A stretch of 25,792 nt of DNA from Collinsella sp. (lineage in GTDB: Bacteria > Actinomycetota > Coriobacteriia > Coriobacteriales > Coriobacteriaceae). The position numbers and the translations under genes are program-made. This document shows positions 1 through 8,727 of this stretch, piece by piece. Every line of letters starts with the position of its first letter. Positions within the stretch are counted from its first letter, which is position 1. The stretch covers positions 1-25,792 of the forward strand of contig DXLY01000021.1 of assembly GCA_019414465.1 (NCBI GenBank), read 5' to 3'. Under the pieces are notes generated by a model. That model did not search any database, was not told the origin of the DNA, and saw nothing but the letters and a program-made list of their open reading frames with translations.

Positions 1-578
<578 letters not shown>

Positions 579-641
579 GGCCCCCGTACGTGGGACAATC
601 GTTTCCGTGAAGTTATGTTTCTGCCGAGCCGAGGAGTCGTT

Positions 642-1307
642 ATGCCACGCGAGACCAATGCCGCCAAACGCGAGCGCGCCGTTGAGGTGTGCGAGCGCCT
701 CAACCGTCGCTATGGCCCGGTTGAGTGCTTTTTGGACCACGAGAATCCCTTTAGGCTGCTCATCGCGGTGCTGCTCTCGGCGCAGACGACCGATGCACAG
801 GTCAACAAGGTGACGCCGCGGCTGTTTGCCCAGTGGCCCACGCCCGAGGCCATGGCGGGGGCGAGCGTGGCCGATGTGGCCGACACCATTAAGTCACTCG
901 GCTTTTATAAGAGCAAGGCCAAGCACGCCGTGGAGGCCGCGCAGATGATCGTTGCCGATTACGGCGGCGAGGTGCCGGCCGACATGAAGGAGCTCGTCAA
1001 GCTACCGGGTGTGGGGCGCAAAACGGCGAACATCGTGCTCAACGTGGGGTTTGGCATTGTCGAGGGCATCGCGGTCGATACGCACGTCAACCGCATCGCG
1101 CACCGCCTGATGCTGAGCCCCAAGACGCATGCCAAAGAGCCGCTCAAGACCGAGCAAGATCTGCTCAAGATTTTGCCGCACGAGTATTGGGAGTCGGTCA
1201 ACCACCAGTGGATCACCTTTGGCCGCGAGATCTGCGACGCTCGCAAACCTAAGTGCGACGAGTGCCCGCTGGCAGATTTGTGCCCCAGCGTGCGCGTAGC
1301 GGGGTAG
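642..1307 (+). CDS. nth: Endonuclease III (DNA glycosylase/AP lyase)
   Basis: Base-excision repair enzyme that removes oxidised pyrimidines and nicks the abasic site by beta-elimination. The 221-residue protein has the helix-hairpin-helix LPGVGRKTAN with catalytic Lys127, the following VDTH with catalytic Asp146, and a C-terminal iron-sulfur cluster motif C-x6-C-x2-C-x5-C (CDARKPKCDECPLADLC). The Lys-Asp spacing is one residue longer than I recall for the E. coli enzyme. I chose the ATG at 642 because GAGGAG at 631-636 lies 5 nt upstream; an in-frame ATG at 615 lacks such a site. It follows the ABC gene by 63 nt on the same strand and may share its transcript. Confidence 0.96.
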   Translation: MPRETNAAKRERAVEVCERLNRRYGPVECFLDHENPFRLLIAVLLSAQTTDAQVNKVTPRLFAQWPTPEAMAGASVADVADTIKSLGFYKSKAKHAVEAAQMIVADYGGEVPADMKELVKLPGVGRKTANIVLNVGFGIVEGIAVDTHVNRIAHRLMLSPKTHAKEPLKTEQDLLKILPHEYWESVNHQWITFGREICDARKPKCDECPLADLCPSVRVAG

Positions 1308-1411
1308 GGCGGAACGCATCTTCGTCTGGCGTTTTTTGCGGGGCTGGGTTTGCCCTTGAGCCGGAGTCCTCTCCATGCGCTACCATGACAGACAATGTAT
1401 TTGACGTACGA

Positions 1412-1440
1412 CCCGCCGAGCTTGCCCCGGCGGGCTTTTG
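1412..1440 (+). terminator. GC-rich hairpin plus short T tract between nth and mfd
   Basis: CCCGCCG (1412-1418) pairs perfectly with CGGCGGG (1428-1434) around a 9-nt loop, and CTTTTG follows. This is a short intrinsic-terminator shape. It ends only 25 nt before the mfd start codon, so it could end nth transcription or act as a leader attenuator for mfd. A weak promoter-like pair (TTGAGC 1356-1361, TACCAT 1381-1386, 19-nt spacing) lies upstream of the hairpin. Confidence 0.5.
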
Positions 1441-1464
1441 GCGTTGCGATGCCGGAGGAACAGC

Positions 1465-4400
1465 ATGCTCATTCACCGTATAGCCGCGCAGCTCTACACT
1501 GCCGAGGCGCTGCAGACCGTCGAGGCCGGACTCGATGCCGGCGAGGACGTGACGCTGGCCGTGTCGCAGTCGGGCCGCACGCTTATGGCGGCCGCCCAGT
1601 TTGCGCGCCGTCCGCGCCCGACGGTCTACATTGTGAGTGGCGAGGATGCGGCCGATCGCGCCGCGCGCAGCCTTGCCGCCTACGTGGGCCTGGCGCACGT
1701 GTGCCGTTTTCCCGAGCGCAAGGACTATCCGTGGCGCGAGCAGGCGCCCGACGATGCCGTGGTGGCGCAGCGCTGCGAGGCTCTGGGGCGCATCGTGCGC
1801 GGGGACAACTGCATCATGGTTGCCTCGGCCCGCGCGCTGCTGCGCTGCGTGCCGCCGGTCGAGAGCCACTACTGGGAGTCCACGACCTTTGCGGTGGGCG
1901 AGGAGATTCCTTTTGACGAGGTGCCGCATCGCCTGGTGGGCATGGGCTACACCAATGCCGGCGCCGCTGATGCGCCCGGTCTGTTCCGCATTCACGGCGA
2001 CACCGTCGAGGTGTTCCCCGCACAAGAGAAAGCGCCCGTGCGCATTGAGTTCTTTGGCGACGAGATTGACCGCATCCGCCGCATGGTGAGCTCAACGGGG
2101 CAGACCATCGGCAACGAGGACAGTATCGAGATCTTCCCGTGCCGCGAGCTGGCGCTTACCGACGAGGCGGTCCACAACATGCATGTGGCGCTCTATCGCG
2201 CCAGCCAGGACGACAGCAAACTGGCGGCGCTGCTCGAGATGGTGGATGCGCGCATCGTCACGCCCGAGCTCGACCGCTTTTTGCCGGTGATGTACGGCCA
2301 GACCGTGAGCCCGCTGGCACACGTGAGCGGCAAGGCGCTCGTGGTCCTGTCCGAGCCGCGCTCGCTGTTCGACGACTGTCTGCGCGCCTACGAGGATATC
2401 GAGGCGCGTGCCGGCGAGGCAGGGATTGACCGCCTGGATGGTCTGTACGTGCGTGCCCAACAGCTCGATTTTGGTGCCCAGCAGCGCCTGAACTATGTGA
2501 GCCTCATCCGTGCCGGTGGTGCGGTGACGGCCGAGCTCAAGATTGAGCAGCCGGCCATTGCGGGCTCGGACAATCGCTTTATGACGCGTATCCAGGAGGT
2601 CGTGGGCAAGCGCTATGCCTGCGTGTTTGCCATCCCCGACCGCGGTGCGCGCGAGTCGATGGAGCTCACCTTTGGCGACGAGGGCATAACCTTTGAGGAG
2701 TCACTGACGGCCGCGCCCGAAAACGCCGGTGTTATCGGTGACCGTGTACGCGTGGCGGCGGCGGATTCTGCCGACCGTGCCGCCCGCCAGGAGGCCCATG
2801 CTTCCATTCGCGAGCGCAAGGCCGACGCGCTTAACGCCCGCTCGCTCGAGGCGGGTGCCGCCCAGGCTGCCGCCGGTGTCGCCGTGCCCACCATCTCGCG
2901 CGGACGCGTGACCTTTGTCGATGCCGCTCTGCCGCAGGGCGTGGTGGTGCCCGATGCCAACCTGGCCGTGTTCTCGATCGCCGACCTCAACGCCCGCATG
3001 GATGCCAATTGCGCGCGCAGCCGCCGCAAGGTTGACATTACGCAGATCACCTTCCCGTTTAAGCCGGGCGACTACGTGGTGCACGCAACGCATGGCATCG
3101 CGCTCTTTAGCGAGATCGCGCGCCAGGAAGTGGGCGGCAAGGAACGCGACTACTTTTTGCTGGAATATGCCGACGGCGACAAGCTCTACGTGCCGCTCGA
3201 GCAGGTCGACCGCATCACGCGCTATGTTGGCCCCGACGGCGACAAGCCGCGCCTGACCAGGCTCAACACCGCCGACTGGACACGTGCCACCAACAAGGCG
3301 CGCAAGAACGCCAAAAAGCTGGCGTTTGACCTGGTCGATTTGTATACGCGTCGCTCGTCGATTACCGGTATCGCCTGCCCGCCCGATACGCCCGAGCAGA
3401 TCGAGATGGAGGAGAGCTTCCCCTACGACGAGACGCGCGACCAGCTGGAGGCTATCGCCGACATCAAGGCTGACATGGAGGCGCCCAAGCCCATGGACCG
3501 CCTGCTCTGCGGCGACGTGGGCTTCGGCAAGACCGAGGTCGCCCTGCGCGCGGCCTTTAAGTGCGTGGACTCCGGCCGCCAGGTCATGGTGCTCTGCCCC
3601 ACGACCATTCTGGCCCAGCAGCACTACGAGACGTTCTTTGAACGCTTTGCCCCGTTTGGCCTTGAGGTCGAGGTTCTCAGCCGCTTCCGTACGCCGGCGC
3701 AGCAAAAGCGCGCACTCAAGGCGTTTGCCGAGGGCGCGATTGACGTGCTTATCGGCACGCACCGCCTGCTTTCGGCCGATGTGAACCCCAAGAACCTGGG
3801 CCTGGTGATCATCGACGAGGAGCAGCGTTTTGGCGTGCAGCACAAGGAGCAGCTCAAAAACCTGCGCGAGCAAATCGACGTGCTCACGCTCTCGGCAACG
3901 CCTATTCCGCGAACCATGCAGATGGCTACGAGTGGCGTGCGCGACATGAGCCTGATCACCACGCCGCCGCCTGGGCGTCGTCCCGTGATCGTGCACGTGG
4001 GGGAGTACGACCCCGATGTGGTGAGCGCGGCGATTCGCCTGGAGGTGGGTCGCGGCGGCCAGGTGTACTACGTGTCCAACCGCGTCAAGACCATCGACGA
4101 CGCCGTGGCGCGCGTGCACGAGGCCGCGCCCGAGGCGCGCGTGGGCGTGGCGCACGGCAAGATGAGCCCGCGCGAGGTCGAGGACGTGATGATCGAGTTC
4201 GCGACCAAAAAGATCGACGTGCTCATCGCCACGACCATCGTGGAGAGCGGCATCGACAACGCGACCGCCAACACACTGATCATCGAAGACTCGCAGCGCC
4301 TGGGTCTGGCACAGCTTTACCAGCTTAAGGGCCGCGTGGGCCGCTCGGCCACGCAGGCATACGCGTACTTTATGTTCCCCGGCGAGCTGCCACTTACCGA

Positions 4401-5097
4401 GGAGGCAACGGCACGCCTGACTGCACTTTCCGAGTTCCAGGACCTGGGCAGCGGCATGCGCATCGCCATGCGCGACCTGGAGATCCGCGGCGCCGGCTCG
4501 CTTATGGGCGCCGAGCAGCACGGCAACCTGTCGAGCGTGGGCTTTGACCTGTTTACGCAGATGCTGGGCCAGGCCGTGGCAGAGGCACGCGGTGACGACG
4601 ATGCCGGCGTGGAGGCGGCGAGCGTGGGCATTAACCTGCCGGCCGACTACTTCTTGTCCGAGGAGTACCTGCCGGCGGTGGATCAGCGCGTGCTCGTGTA
4701 CCGTAAGCTCGCAGCGGCCGAGGACCTGGAGAGCATCGATGAGGTGCAGGAAGAGACCGAGGCCGCGCATGGCGAGCTGCCGTTGGCGGGACTCAACCTG
4801 TTCAACCGCGCGCGCATCCGTATTCGCGGCGAGCGCCTGGGGCTCGAGAGCGTCACGCTCAGCGGTGGGCGTATCACGTTTTTGGGCGTCGACGTGCCCA
4901 AGAAGGTGGCCTTTGAACTAAAGACCCGCTATGGCGCGGTGAACTTTCCCAAGAGCCGCAAGCTGTCGGTGCCCTACAAGGCGGGCGCCGGTGTGGGCAG
5001 CGGCCTGGGCCGCGGTCTCGACGCCAACGACGAGGCCGGTCCCGTGGCAGCAGCCCTCATGCTGCTGCAGCAGCTGGGTGCCAGCGATGATGAATAA
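1465..5097 (+). CDS. mfd: Transcription-repair coupling factor Mfd
   Basis: ATP-dependent translocase that pushes stalled RNA polymerase off DNA lesions and recruits UvrA. The 1210-residue length fits the family (about 1150-1200). Domains in order: UvrB-like N-terminal region (about 1-330); RNA-polymerase-interacting domain starting near residue 531 (PGDYVVHATHG); helicase lobe 1 with Walker A GDVGFGKT (683-690, Lys689) and DEEQ box (784-787); lobe 2 with VESGIDNATAN and QLKGRVGRS; and the C-terminal TRCF domain. I chose the ATG at 1465 because GGAGGAA (1454-1460) precedes it by 4 nt; a TTG 27 bases further upstream has no such site. Long open frames on the opposite strand are codon-bias shadows. 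Confidence 0.97.
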   Translation: MLIHRIAAQLYTAEALQTVEAGLDAGEDVTLAVSQSGRTLMAAAQFARRPRPTVYIVSGEDAADRAARSLAAYVGLAHVCRFPERKDYPWREQAPDDAVVAQRCEALGRIVRGDNCIMVASARALLRCVPPVESHYWESTTFAVGEEIPFDEVPHRLVGMGYTNAGAADAPGLFRIHGDTVEVFPAQEKAPVRIEFFGDEIDRIRRMVSSTGQTIGNEDSIEIFPCRELALTDEAVHNMHVALYRASQDDSKLAALLEMVDARIVTPELDRFLPVMYGQTVSPLAHVSGKALVVLSEPRSLFDDCLRAYEDIEARAGEAGIDRLDGLYVRAQQLDFGAQQRLNYVSLIRAGGAVTAELKIEQPAIAGSDNRFMTRIQEVVGKRYACVFAIPDRGARESMELTFGDEGITFEESLTAAPENAGVIGDRVRVAAADSADRAARQEAHASIRERKADALNARSLEAGAAQAAAGVAVPTISRGRVTFVDAALPQGVVVPDANLAVFSIADLNARMDANCARSRRKVDITQITFPFKPGDYVVHATHGIALFSEIARQEVGGKERDYFLLEYADGDKLYVPLEQVDRITRYVGPDGDKPRLTRLNTADWTRATNKARKNAKKLAFDLVDLYTRRSSITGIACPPDTPEQIEMEESFPYDETRDQLEAIADIKADMEAPKPMDRLLCGDVGFGKTEVALRAAFKCVDSGRQVMVLCPTTILAQQHYETFFERFAPFGLEVEVLSRFRTPAQQKRALKAFAEGAIDVLIGTHRLLSADVNPKNLGLVIIDEEQRFGVQHKEQLKNLREQIDVLTLSATPIPRTMQMATSGVRDMSLITTPPPGRRPVIVHVGEYDPDVVSAAIRLEVGRGGQVYYVSNRVKTIDDAVARVHEAAPEARVGVAHGKMSPREVEDVMIEFATKKIDVLIATTIVESGIDNATANTLIIEDSQRLGLAQLYQLKGRVGRSATQAYAYFMFPGELPLTEEATARLTALSEFQDLGSGMRIAMRDLEIRGAGSLMGAEQHGNLSSVGFDLFTQMLGQAVAEARGDDDAGVEAASVGINLPADYFLSEEYLPAVDQRVLVYRKLAAAEDLESIDEVQEETEAAHGELPLAGLNLFNRARIRIRGERLGLESVTLSGGRITFLGVDVPKKVAFELKTRYGAVNFPKSRKLSVPYKAGAGVGSGLGRGLDANDEAGPVAAALMLLQQLGASDDE

Positions 5098-5110
5098 CAG
5101 GTAGGTGGCT

Positions 5111-5139
5111 TGGCGGGACAAGGATTCTTTGCCCCGCCA
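5111..5139. other. Intergenic hairpin between mfd and the PAP2 gene
   Basis: TGGCGGG (5111-5117) pairs with CCCGCCA (5133-5139). No T tract follows on the + strand, so this is a weak candidate for a terminator or an mRNA end-protecting stem. Confidence 0.3.
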
Positions 5140-5178
5140 CGTTGCAGGTTGAAAACTTCGCCCGATGGAAAGGAAAGC

Positions 5179-6042
5179 ATGTTCGGGTACATCTACAAGA
5201 AAGACGCCGCCGCTATCGCGGTCGTTCTGTGCCTTTGTCTGGGCGTGGGCAGCTTCTTCGATTACCAGATCTCGAGCGCGCTGTTCAACATCGCCAGCAT
5301 GTACGGCCGCTTTATCGAGGCCGCCGGCGAGCTGCCGTTTGAGCTGACGGCGAGCGTCGCAGGCGTTATGCTCGTACGCGCGGTGCGTCCCGACTCCAGG
5401 GGGAGCAAATGGCTCGCCGTGCTGGGCGTTCTGGTCAACGTGGGCCTGGTCGGCTACGAGATCGTTTCGTCCCTGCGGGTTGGCGGCAAACTCATCGTGG
5501 TTCAGTTGGTGCTGACGTTTGTGCTGGTCATCGCGGCCAACCTCATCGCCTATCGCCTTACGCGCGACACCGCGCCCGACGATCTCACGCGCTGGGCGTT
5601 GATGGTGCTTGCCGTGTGGGTCGCTCAGGCCATTATCCTCAACGTGATCGTCAAGCCGCTGTGGTCGCGCCCGCGCATGCGCGTGATCGAGGTCACGCCG
5701 GGGCTCAATTTTCAGCCGTGGTGGGTGATCGGCAACCCCGACAAGTGGGCCTATATCGCCGCCGGCGTGATCAAGGACGGCTTTAAGTCGTTTGCGAGCG
5801 GACACACGGCGCACGCGGCGATCGGCCTTATGCTCGCCGGGCTTCCCGCGGCGGCCTTTAAGGAAAAGCCGTCGCGCCGCCGCGTGGTCTTTTGGGTCGC
5901 CGCTGTGGTTGCGGCGCTCGTCGCCTTTGGTCGCATCGTGATCGGCGCACACTTTTTGAGTGACGTGAGCTGCGGCTTTGCCTTGGTGCTGGCGCTCGAG
6001 TGCCTTGCCGCGCGCATTGCCTATCCGGGCGGCGTACAATAG
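5179..6042 (+). CDS. PAP2-family membrane phosphatase
   Basis: Integral membrane phosphatase of the PAP2/lipid phosphatase superfamily, expected to remove phosphate from a lipid or polyprenyl phosphate at the membrane. The 287-residue protein has about six hydrophobic segments. Motif parts are visible: a basic stretch K159-PLWS-R164-PR, the central SGH (Ser207-Gly208-His209, in FASGHTAHA), and R252-IVIGA-H258-FLS-D262, matching the family's R-x5-H-x3-D. The first motif is shorter than the textbook K-x6-RP, and the first histidine region reads ASGH rather than PSGH. I chose the ATG at 5179 for the AGGAAAG just upstream. The substrate cannot be told from sequence; an undecaprenyl-diphosphate phosphatase or PgpB-like role is possible. 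Confidence 0.85.
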   Translation: MFGYIYKKDAAAIAVVLCLCLGVGSFFDYQISSALFNIASMYGRFIEAAGELPFELTASVAGVMLVRAVRPDSRGSKWLAVLGVLVNVGLVGYEIVSSLRVGGKLIVVQLVLTFVLVIAANLIAYRLTRDTAPDDLTRWALMVLAVWVAQAIILNVIVKPLWSRPRMRVIEVTPGLNFQPWWVIGNPDKWAYIAAGVIKDGFKSFASGHTAHAAIGLMLAGLPAAAFKEKPSRRRVVFWVAAVVAALVAFGRIVIGAHFLSDVSCGFALVLALECLAARIAYPGGVQ

Positions 6043-6087
6043 CCCCATCTGAATCATCGGGCTCGTGCCCGGCTAGAGAGGATTACC

Positions 6088-7113
6088 ATGCTCGCGTTCA
6101 ACAATGACTATTCTCACGGCGCACATCCGGCAGTGCTGCAGGAGCTCGTCGACACCAATATGGAGCCGCAGCCCGGCTACGGTACCGATGCGCACACCGA
6201 GCGTGCCAAGCAGCTCATTCGTGAGGCCTGTCAGGTACCCGATGCCGACGTGTTTTTTCTGGTGGGCGGCACACAGGCCAACGCGACGGTGATTGACATG
6301 CTGCTTGCGCCCTACGAGGGCGTCGTTGCAGCCGAGACCGGCCACGTTGCCTGCCACGAGGCGGGTGCCATCGAGTTTGGCGGCCACAAGGTGCTTACCA
6401 TTCCCGGCTACGAGGGCAAGATGCATGCCGAGGATCTCGACAGCTATATCCAGGTGTTTTACGAAAACGAGAGCTACGAGCACACGGTGTTCCCAGGTGC
6501 CGTGTACGTGAGCCTATCGACCGAGTACGGCACGCTGTACTCCGCCGCCGAGCTTGCGGCGATTCATGCGGTGTGCCAGAAGCGCCAGATTCCGCTGTTT
6601 GTGGATGGCGCCCGTCTGGCCTATGCGCTGGCGGCCGATGAGTGCGACATTACCCTGCCCGAGCTGGCGCAGCTGTGCGACGTGTTCTACATTGGCGGCA
6701 CCAAGTGCGGCGCGCTTTGCGGCGAGGCCGTGGTGTTTTGCGGCATGCACGCTCCGGCACACCCCATTCCGCGCATTAAGCAGCACGGAGCGCTGCTGGC
6801 CAAGGGCCGTCTGACGGGCGTTCAGTTTGAGGCGCTCTTTACCGACGGCCTGTATTTTGAGATTGGCCGCCAGGCGATTGAGACGGCGCAGGCGCTTCGT
6901 CGCGTGCTGCATGAGCGCGGCTACCAGTTCTTCTTGGAGACGCCCACCAACCAGCAGTTTGTGATTTTGCCCAACGAGGACATGGCCCGCATTCGCGAGC
7001 ATGCTTCGATCGAGTACTGGGAAAAGTACGACGAGACCCACACCGTGGTGCGCTTTTGCACCAGCTGGGCCACGACACAGGAGGACATCGACGCGCTGGC
7101 GGCTGTCCTGTAG
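6088..7113 (+). CDS. PLP-dependent threonine-aldolase-like enzyme
   Basis: Cytosolic fold-type I PLP enzyme of the beta-eliminating lyase/low-specificity L-threonine aldolase family (341 residues), which would cleave threonine or allo-threonine to glycine and acetaldehyde. The start is typical (MLAFNNDYSHGAHPAVL), followed by a glycine-rich cofactor loop (LVGGTQANATVIDML), the PLP-pyridine Asp in LFVDGARLAYAL, and the Schiff-base lysine Lys206 in GGTKCGALCGEA. GAGAGGA precedes the ATG. A strong terminator follows directly (7132-7175), so the gene probably ends a transcript. Close relatives include other amino-acid lyases, so the exact substrate is open. Confidence 0.85.
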   Translation: MLAFNNDYSHGAHPAVLQELVDTNMEPQPGYGTDAHTERAKQLIREACQVPDADVFFLVGGTQANATVIDMLLAPYEGVVAAETGHVACHEAGAIEFGGHKVLTIPGYEGKMHAEDLDSYIQVFYENESYEHTVFPGAVYVSLSTEYGTLYSAAELAAIHAVCQKRQIPLFVDGARLAYALAADECDITLPELAQLCDVFYIGGTKCGALCGEAVVFCGMHAPAHPIPRIKQHGALLAKGRLTGVQFEALFTDGLYFEIGRQAIETAQALRRVLHERGYQFFLETPTNQQFVILPNEDMARIREHASIEYWEKYDETHTVVRFCTSWATTQEDIDALAAVL

Positions 7114-7131
7114 GTTGATGTAATGACGAGG

Positions 7132-7175
7132 GGCCGCCTTGCGCCTGGGTTTGGCGCAAGGCGGCCTTTGCTTTT
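7132..7175 (+). terminator. Strong rho-independent terminator
   Basis: GGCCGCCTTGCGCC (7132-7145) and GGCGCAAGGCGGCC (7153-7166) form a perfect 14-bp stem with a 7-nt loop, followed by TTTGCTTTT. It ends the threonine-aldolase-like gene. The next start codon is only 12 nt after the T tract. Confidence 0.9.
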
Positions 7176-7187
7176 GAGAGGGGCTGT

Positions 7188-7778
7188 ATGGCCAAGATGT
7201 CCGAGCCGACGATTCGCCTGGCGACGCCCGATGATGCGCCGGCATTGCTTGCCATCTATGAGCCGTATGTGCGCCAGACGGCGATTACCTGCGAATACGA
7301 GGTGCCGAGCGTTGAGGAGTTCGCCGGGCGCATCGAGCGTACGCTCAAGCGCTATCCGTATCTGGTGATGGAGCTGGACGGGCGTCCGGTAGGCTATGCC
7401 TATGCGAGTCCGCTCAACAGCCGCGAGGCATACGACTGGTCGGTCGAGACGTCGATTTACCTGGCACGCGACGTGCGCCACGGCGGGCTGGGCCGCAAGC
7501 TGCACGATGCGCTCAAGCGGTGCCTGATCGCGATGGGCATCACCAACATGTGCGCGCTCATCGCCGTGCCGCACGACAAGGACGACGAGTATCTAACGCA
7601 CAACAGCCAGGACTTCCATGCCCATATGGGATATCGCTTGGTGGGTGCTTTCGACCGCTGTGCCCAAAAGTTCGGCCGCTGGTACGACATGTGCTGGATG
7701 GAGCTAGTCCTAGCCGAGCGCACGCCCAACCAACCCAAACCAACCTGGTTCCCCGACCTTCCTAAACCTACCATTTAG
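7188..7778 (+). CDS. GNAT-family N-acetyltransferase (phosphinothricin acetyltransferase-like)
   Basis: Acetyl-CoA-dependent N-acetyltransferase of 196 residues. The opening IRLATPDDAPALLAIYEPYV and the segments VGYAYASPLNSREAYDWSVE, VETSIYLARDVRHGGLGRKL (acetyl-CoA loop) and FHAHMGYRLVGAF match the PAT/Bar-like branch, whose members acetylate glutamine analogues, methionine sulfone/sulfoximine or other amines. AGAGGGG precedes the ATG. The last residues (PKPTI) and the stop codon lie inside a dispersed hairpin repeat (7767-7799), so the tail was probably reshaped by that repeat. The gene starts 12 nt after a strong terminator, which leaves little room for a separate promoter. Confidence 0.88.
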   Translation: MAKMSEPTIRLATPDDAPALLAIYEPYVRQTAITCEYEVPSVEEFAGRIERTLKRYPYLVMELDGRPVGYAYASPLNSREAYDWSVETSIYLARDVRHGGLGRKLHDALKRCLIAMGITNMCALIAVPHDKDDEYLTHNSQDFHAHMGYRLVGAFDRCAQKFGRWYDMCWMELVLAERTPNQPKPTWFPDLPKPTI

Positions 7779-7799
7779 GGACAGGTTTATTTTGGCAGG
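7767..7799 (-). repeat. Dispersed hairpin repeat, copy A (inverted)
   Basis: Read on the minus strand, CCTGCCA and TGGTAGG pair (with one G-T pair) around the core AAATAAACCTGTCCC. The same core occurs in direct orientation at 15301-15333 and, diverged, at 17434-17466. This copy lies between the convergent acetyltransferase and gntR genes and contains the acetyltransferase stop codon. Confidence 0.8.
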
Positions 7800-8522
7800 T
7801 TAGCCGATGGGCTCGGTGTATTTGGCGCGGTCGGTACGTTGGATGCGCTTGGAGACATGGAGCGGGCGGCCGTCGGTGTCGTAGACGTAGTCAGTGATTA
7901 GGATCAGCGCCTGCCCGCGCTCCACATTGAGCAAAAATGCCTCGTTTTGCGAGGCATAGCACACCTCGAAGGTCTTGTGCCCCTGCGCCGGCGCGCGATG
8001 GAACTCCTGGCGCAGCGTGGCGTAGAGCGATCCGTTGATATCGCGATCGATGAGCGACCCAAAGCTTGGCGGCAAATAGGTGGTCTCCAGGCACAGCGGC
8101 GCATCGTCCAGATAACGCAGGCGGACAAGTTTGACGAGCTTGCTGCCCACGGCGGCATCAAAAAACCTGGCCGCATTGCCCACAGCCTTGGTAAAGCCCG
8201 AGTCCACCGTGCGCGTGGTGGGCTTCATACCCTGTCCCTGGATCTGCGCCGTATAGCTCGAAAACACCAGGTTGTTCTCGTGTAGCGCCGGCGTGTCGGC
8301 CACAAAGGCGCCGCGCCCGCGCTCGGTTCGAATCAGGCCCTCGTCAACTAACACCTTAAGCGCGTGGCGCACGGTACTGCGCGACAGCCCCGATTCGTCC
8401 ATGAGCTCCATCTCGGACGGCAGCTTGTCTCCGCACGCGTAGATGCCGGCGGCGATGCGGTCACGCAGCGTACCCGCCAGACGCTCGTATTGGGCCAAGT
8501 TCTTTTTCGACGAAGTGCTCAT
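7800..8522 (-). CDS. GntR/HutC-type transcriptional regulator 1
   Basis: DNA-binding repressor of 240 residues with an N-terminal winged helix (about 10-75: LAGTLRDRIAAGIYACGDKLPSE, then SRSTVRHALKVLVDEGLI and RGRGAFV) and a C-terminal UTRA effector domain (about 95-235), which in this subfamily senses sugar phosphates or related small ligands. It is transcribed away from the SIS-domain gene at 8728, and the 205-bp gap holds repeated TGTAT-TAAC motifs. One of these lies 9 nt from its own start codon. A role as self-regulated, ligand-released repressor of the SIS gene is inferred from this arrangement. Confidence 0.93.
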   Translation of the reverse strand: MSTSSKKNLAQYERLAGTLRDRIAAGIYACGDKLPSEMELMDESGLSRSTVRHALKVLVDEGLIRTERGRGAFVADTPALHENNLVFSSYTAQIQGQGMKPTTRTVDSGFTKAVGNAARFFDAAVGSKLVKLVRLRYLDDAPLCLETTYLPPSFGSLIDRDINGSLYATLRQEFHRAPAQGHKTFEVCYASQNEAFLLNVERGQALILITDYVYDTDGRPLHVSKRIQRTDRAKYTEPIG

Positions 8523-8727
8523 GCGAACAACCTGTATCTAACCTGTATGCTTACTGAACCAAGCATGTATCTAACATGACAACAAAACCGCTGATAATGG
8601 ATTGCCGAAAACTTTACCAGCAAAATATCTAAGACAAATATAGCATACAACTAGTCGACATAACCAAAACATGTATGTAACTTGTATGCCATCAAGAGCA
8701 TCAAACGAGAAGAAAGGCTGATGCACG
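8523..8727. promoter_or_regulatory. Divergent control region between gntR1 and SIS gene 1 with repeated operator-like motifs
   Basis: Three related AT-rich motifs are visible: CCTGTATCTAACCTGTATGC (8531-8550), GCATGTATCTAACATG (8563-8578) and CATGTATGTAACTTGTATGC (8670-8689). All share TGTAT-N-TAAC. A possible promoter for the SIS gene is TCGACA (8655-8660), 17 nt, TAACTT (8678-8683), which the third motif covers. The first motif covers the gntR1 leader. Operator function is inferred. Confidence 0.55.

Noticed and set aside
1438..1464. TTG start extending Mfd by 9 residues
   Set aside because: No ribosome binding site is present and it overlaps the hairpin tail; the ATG at 1465 has GGAGGAA in front.
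2701..4770. 689-codon open frame on the minus strand inside mfd
   Set aside because: It is antisense to well-conserved Mfd motifs, has no family-like sequence, and is explained by the G+C-rich third positions of mfd.
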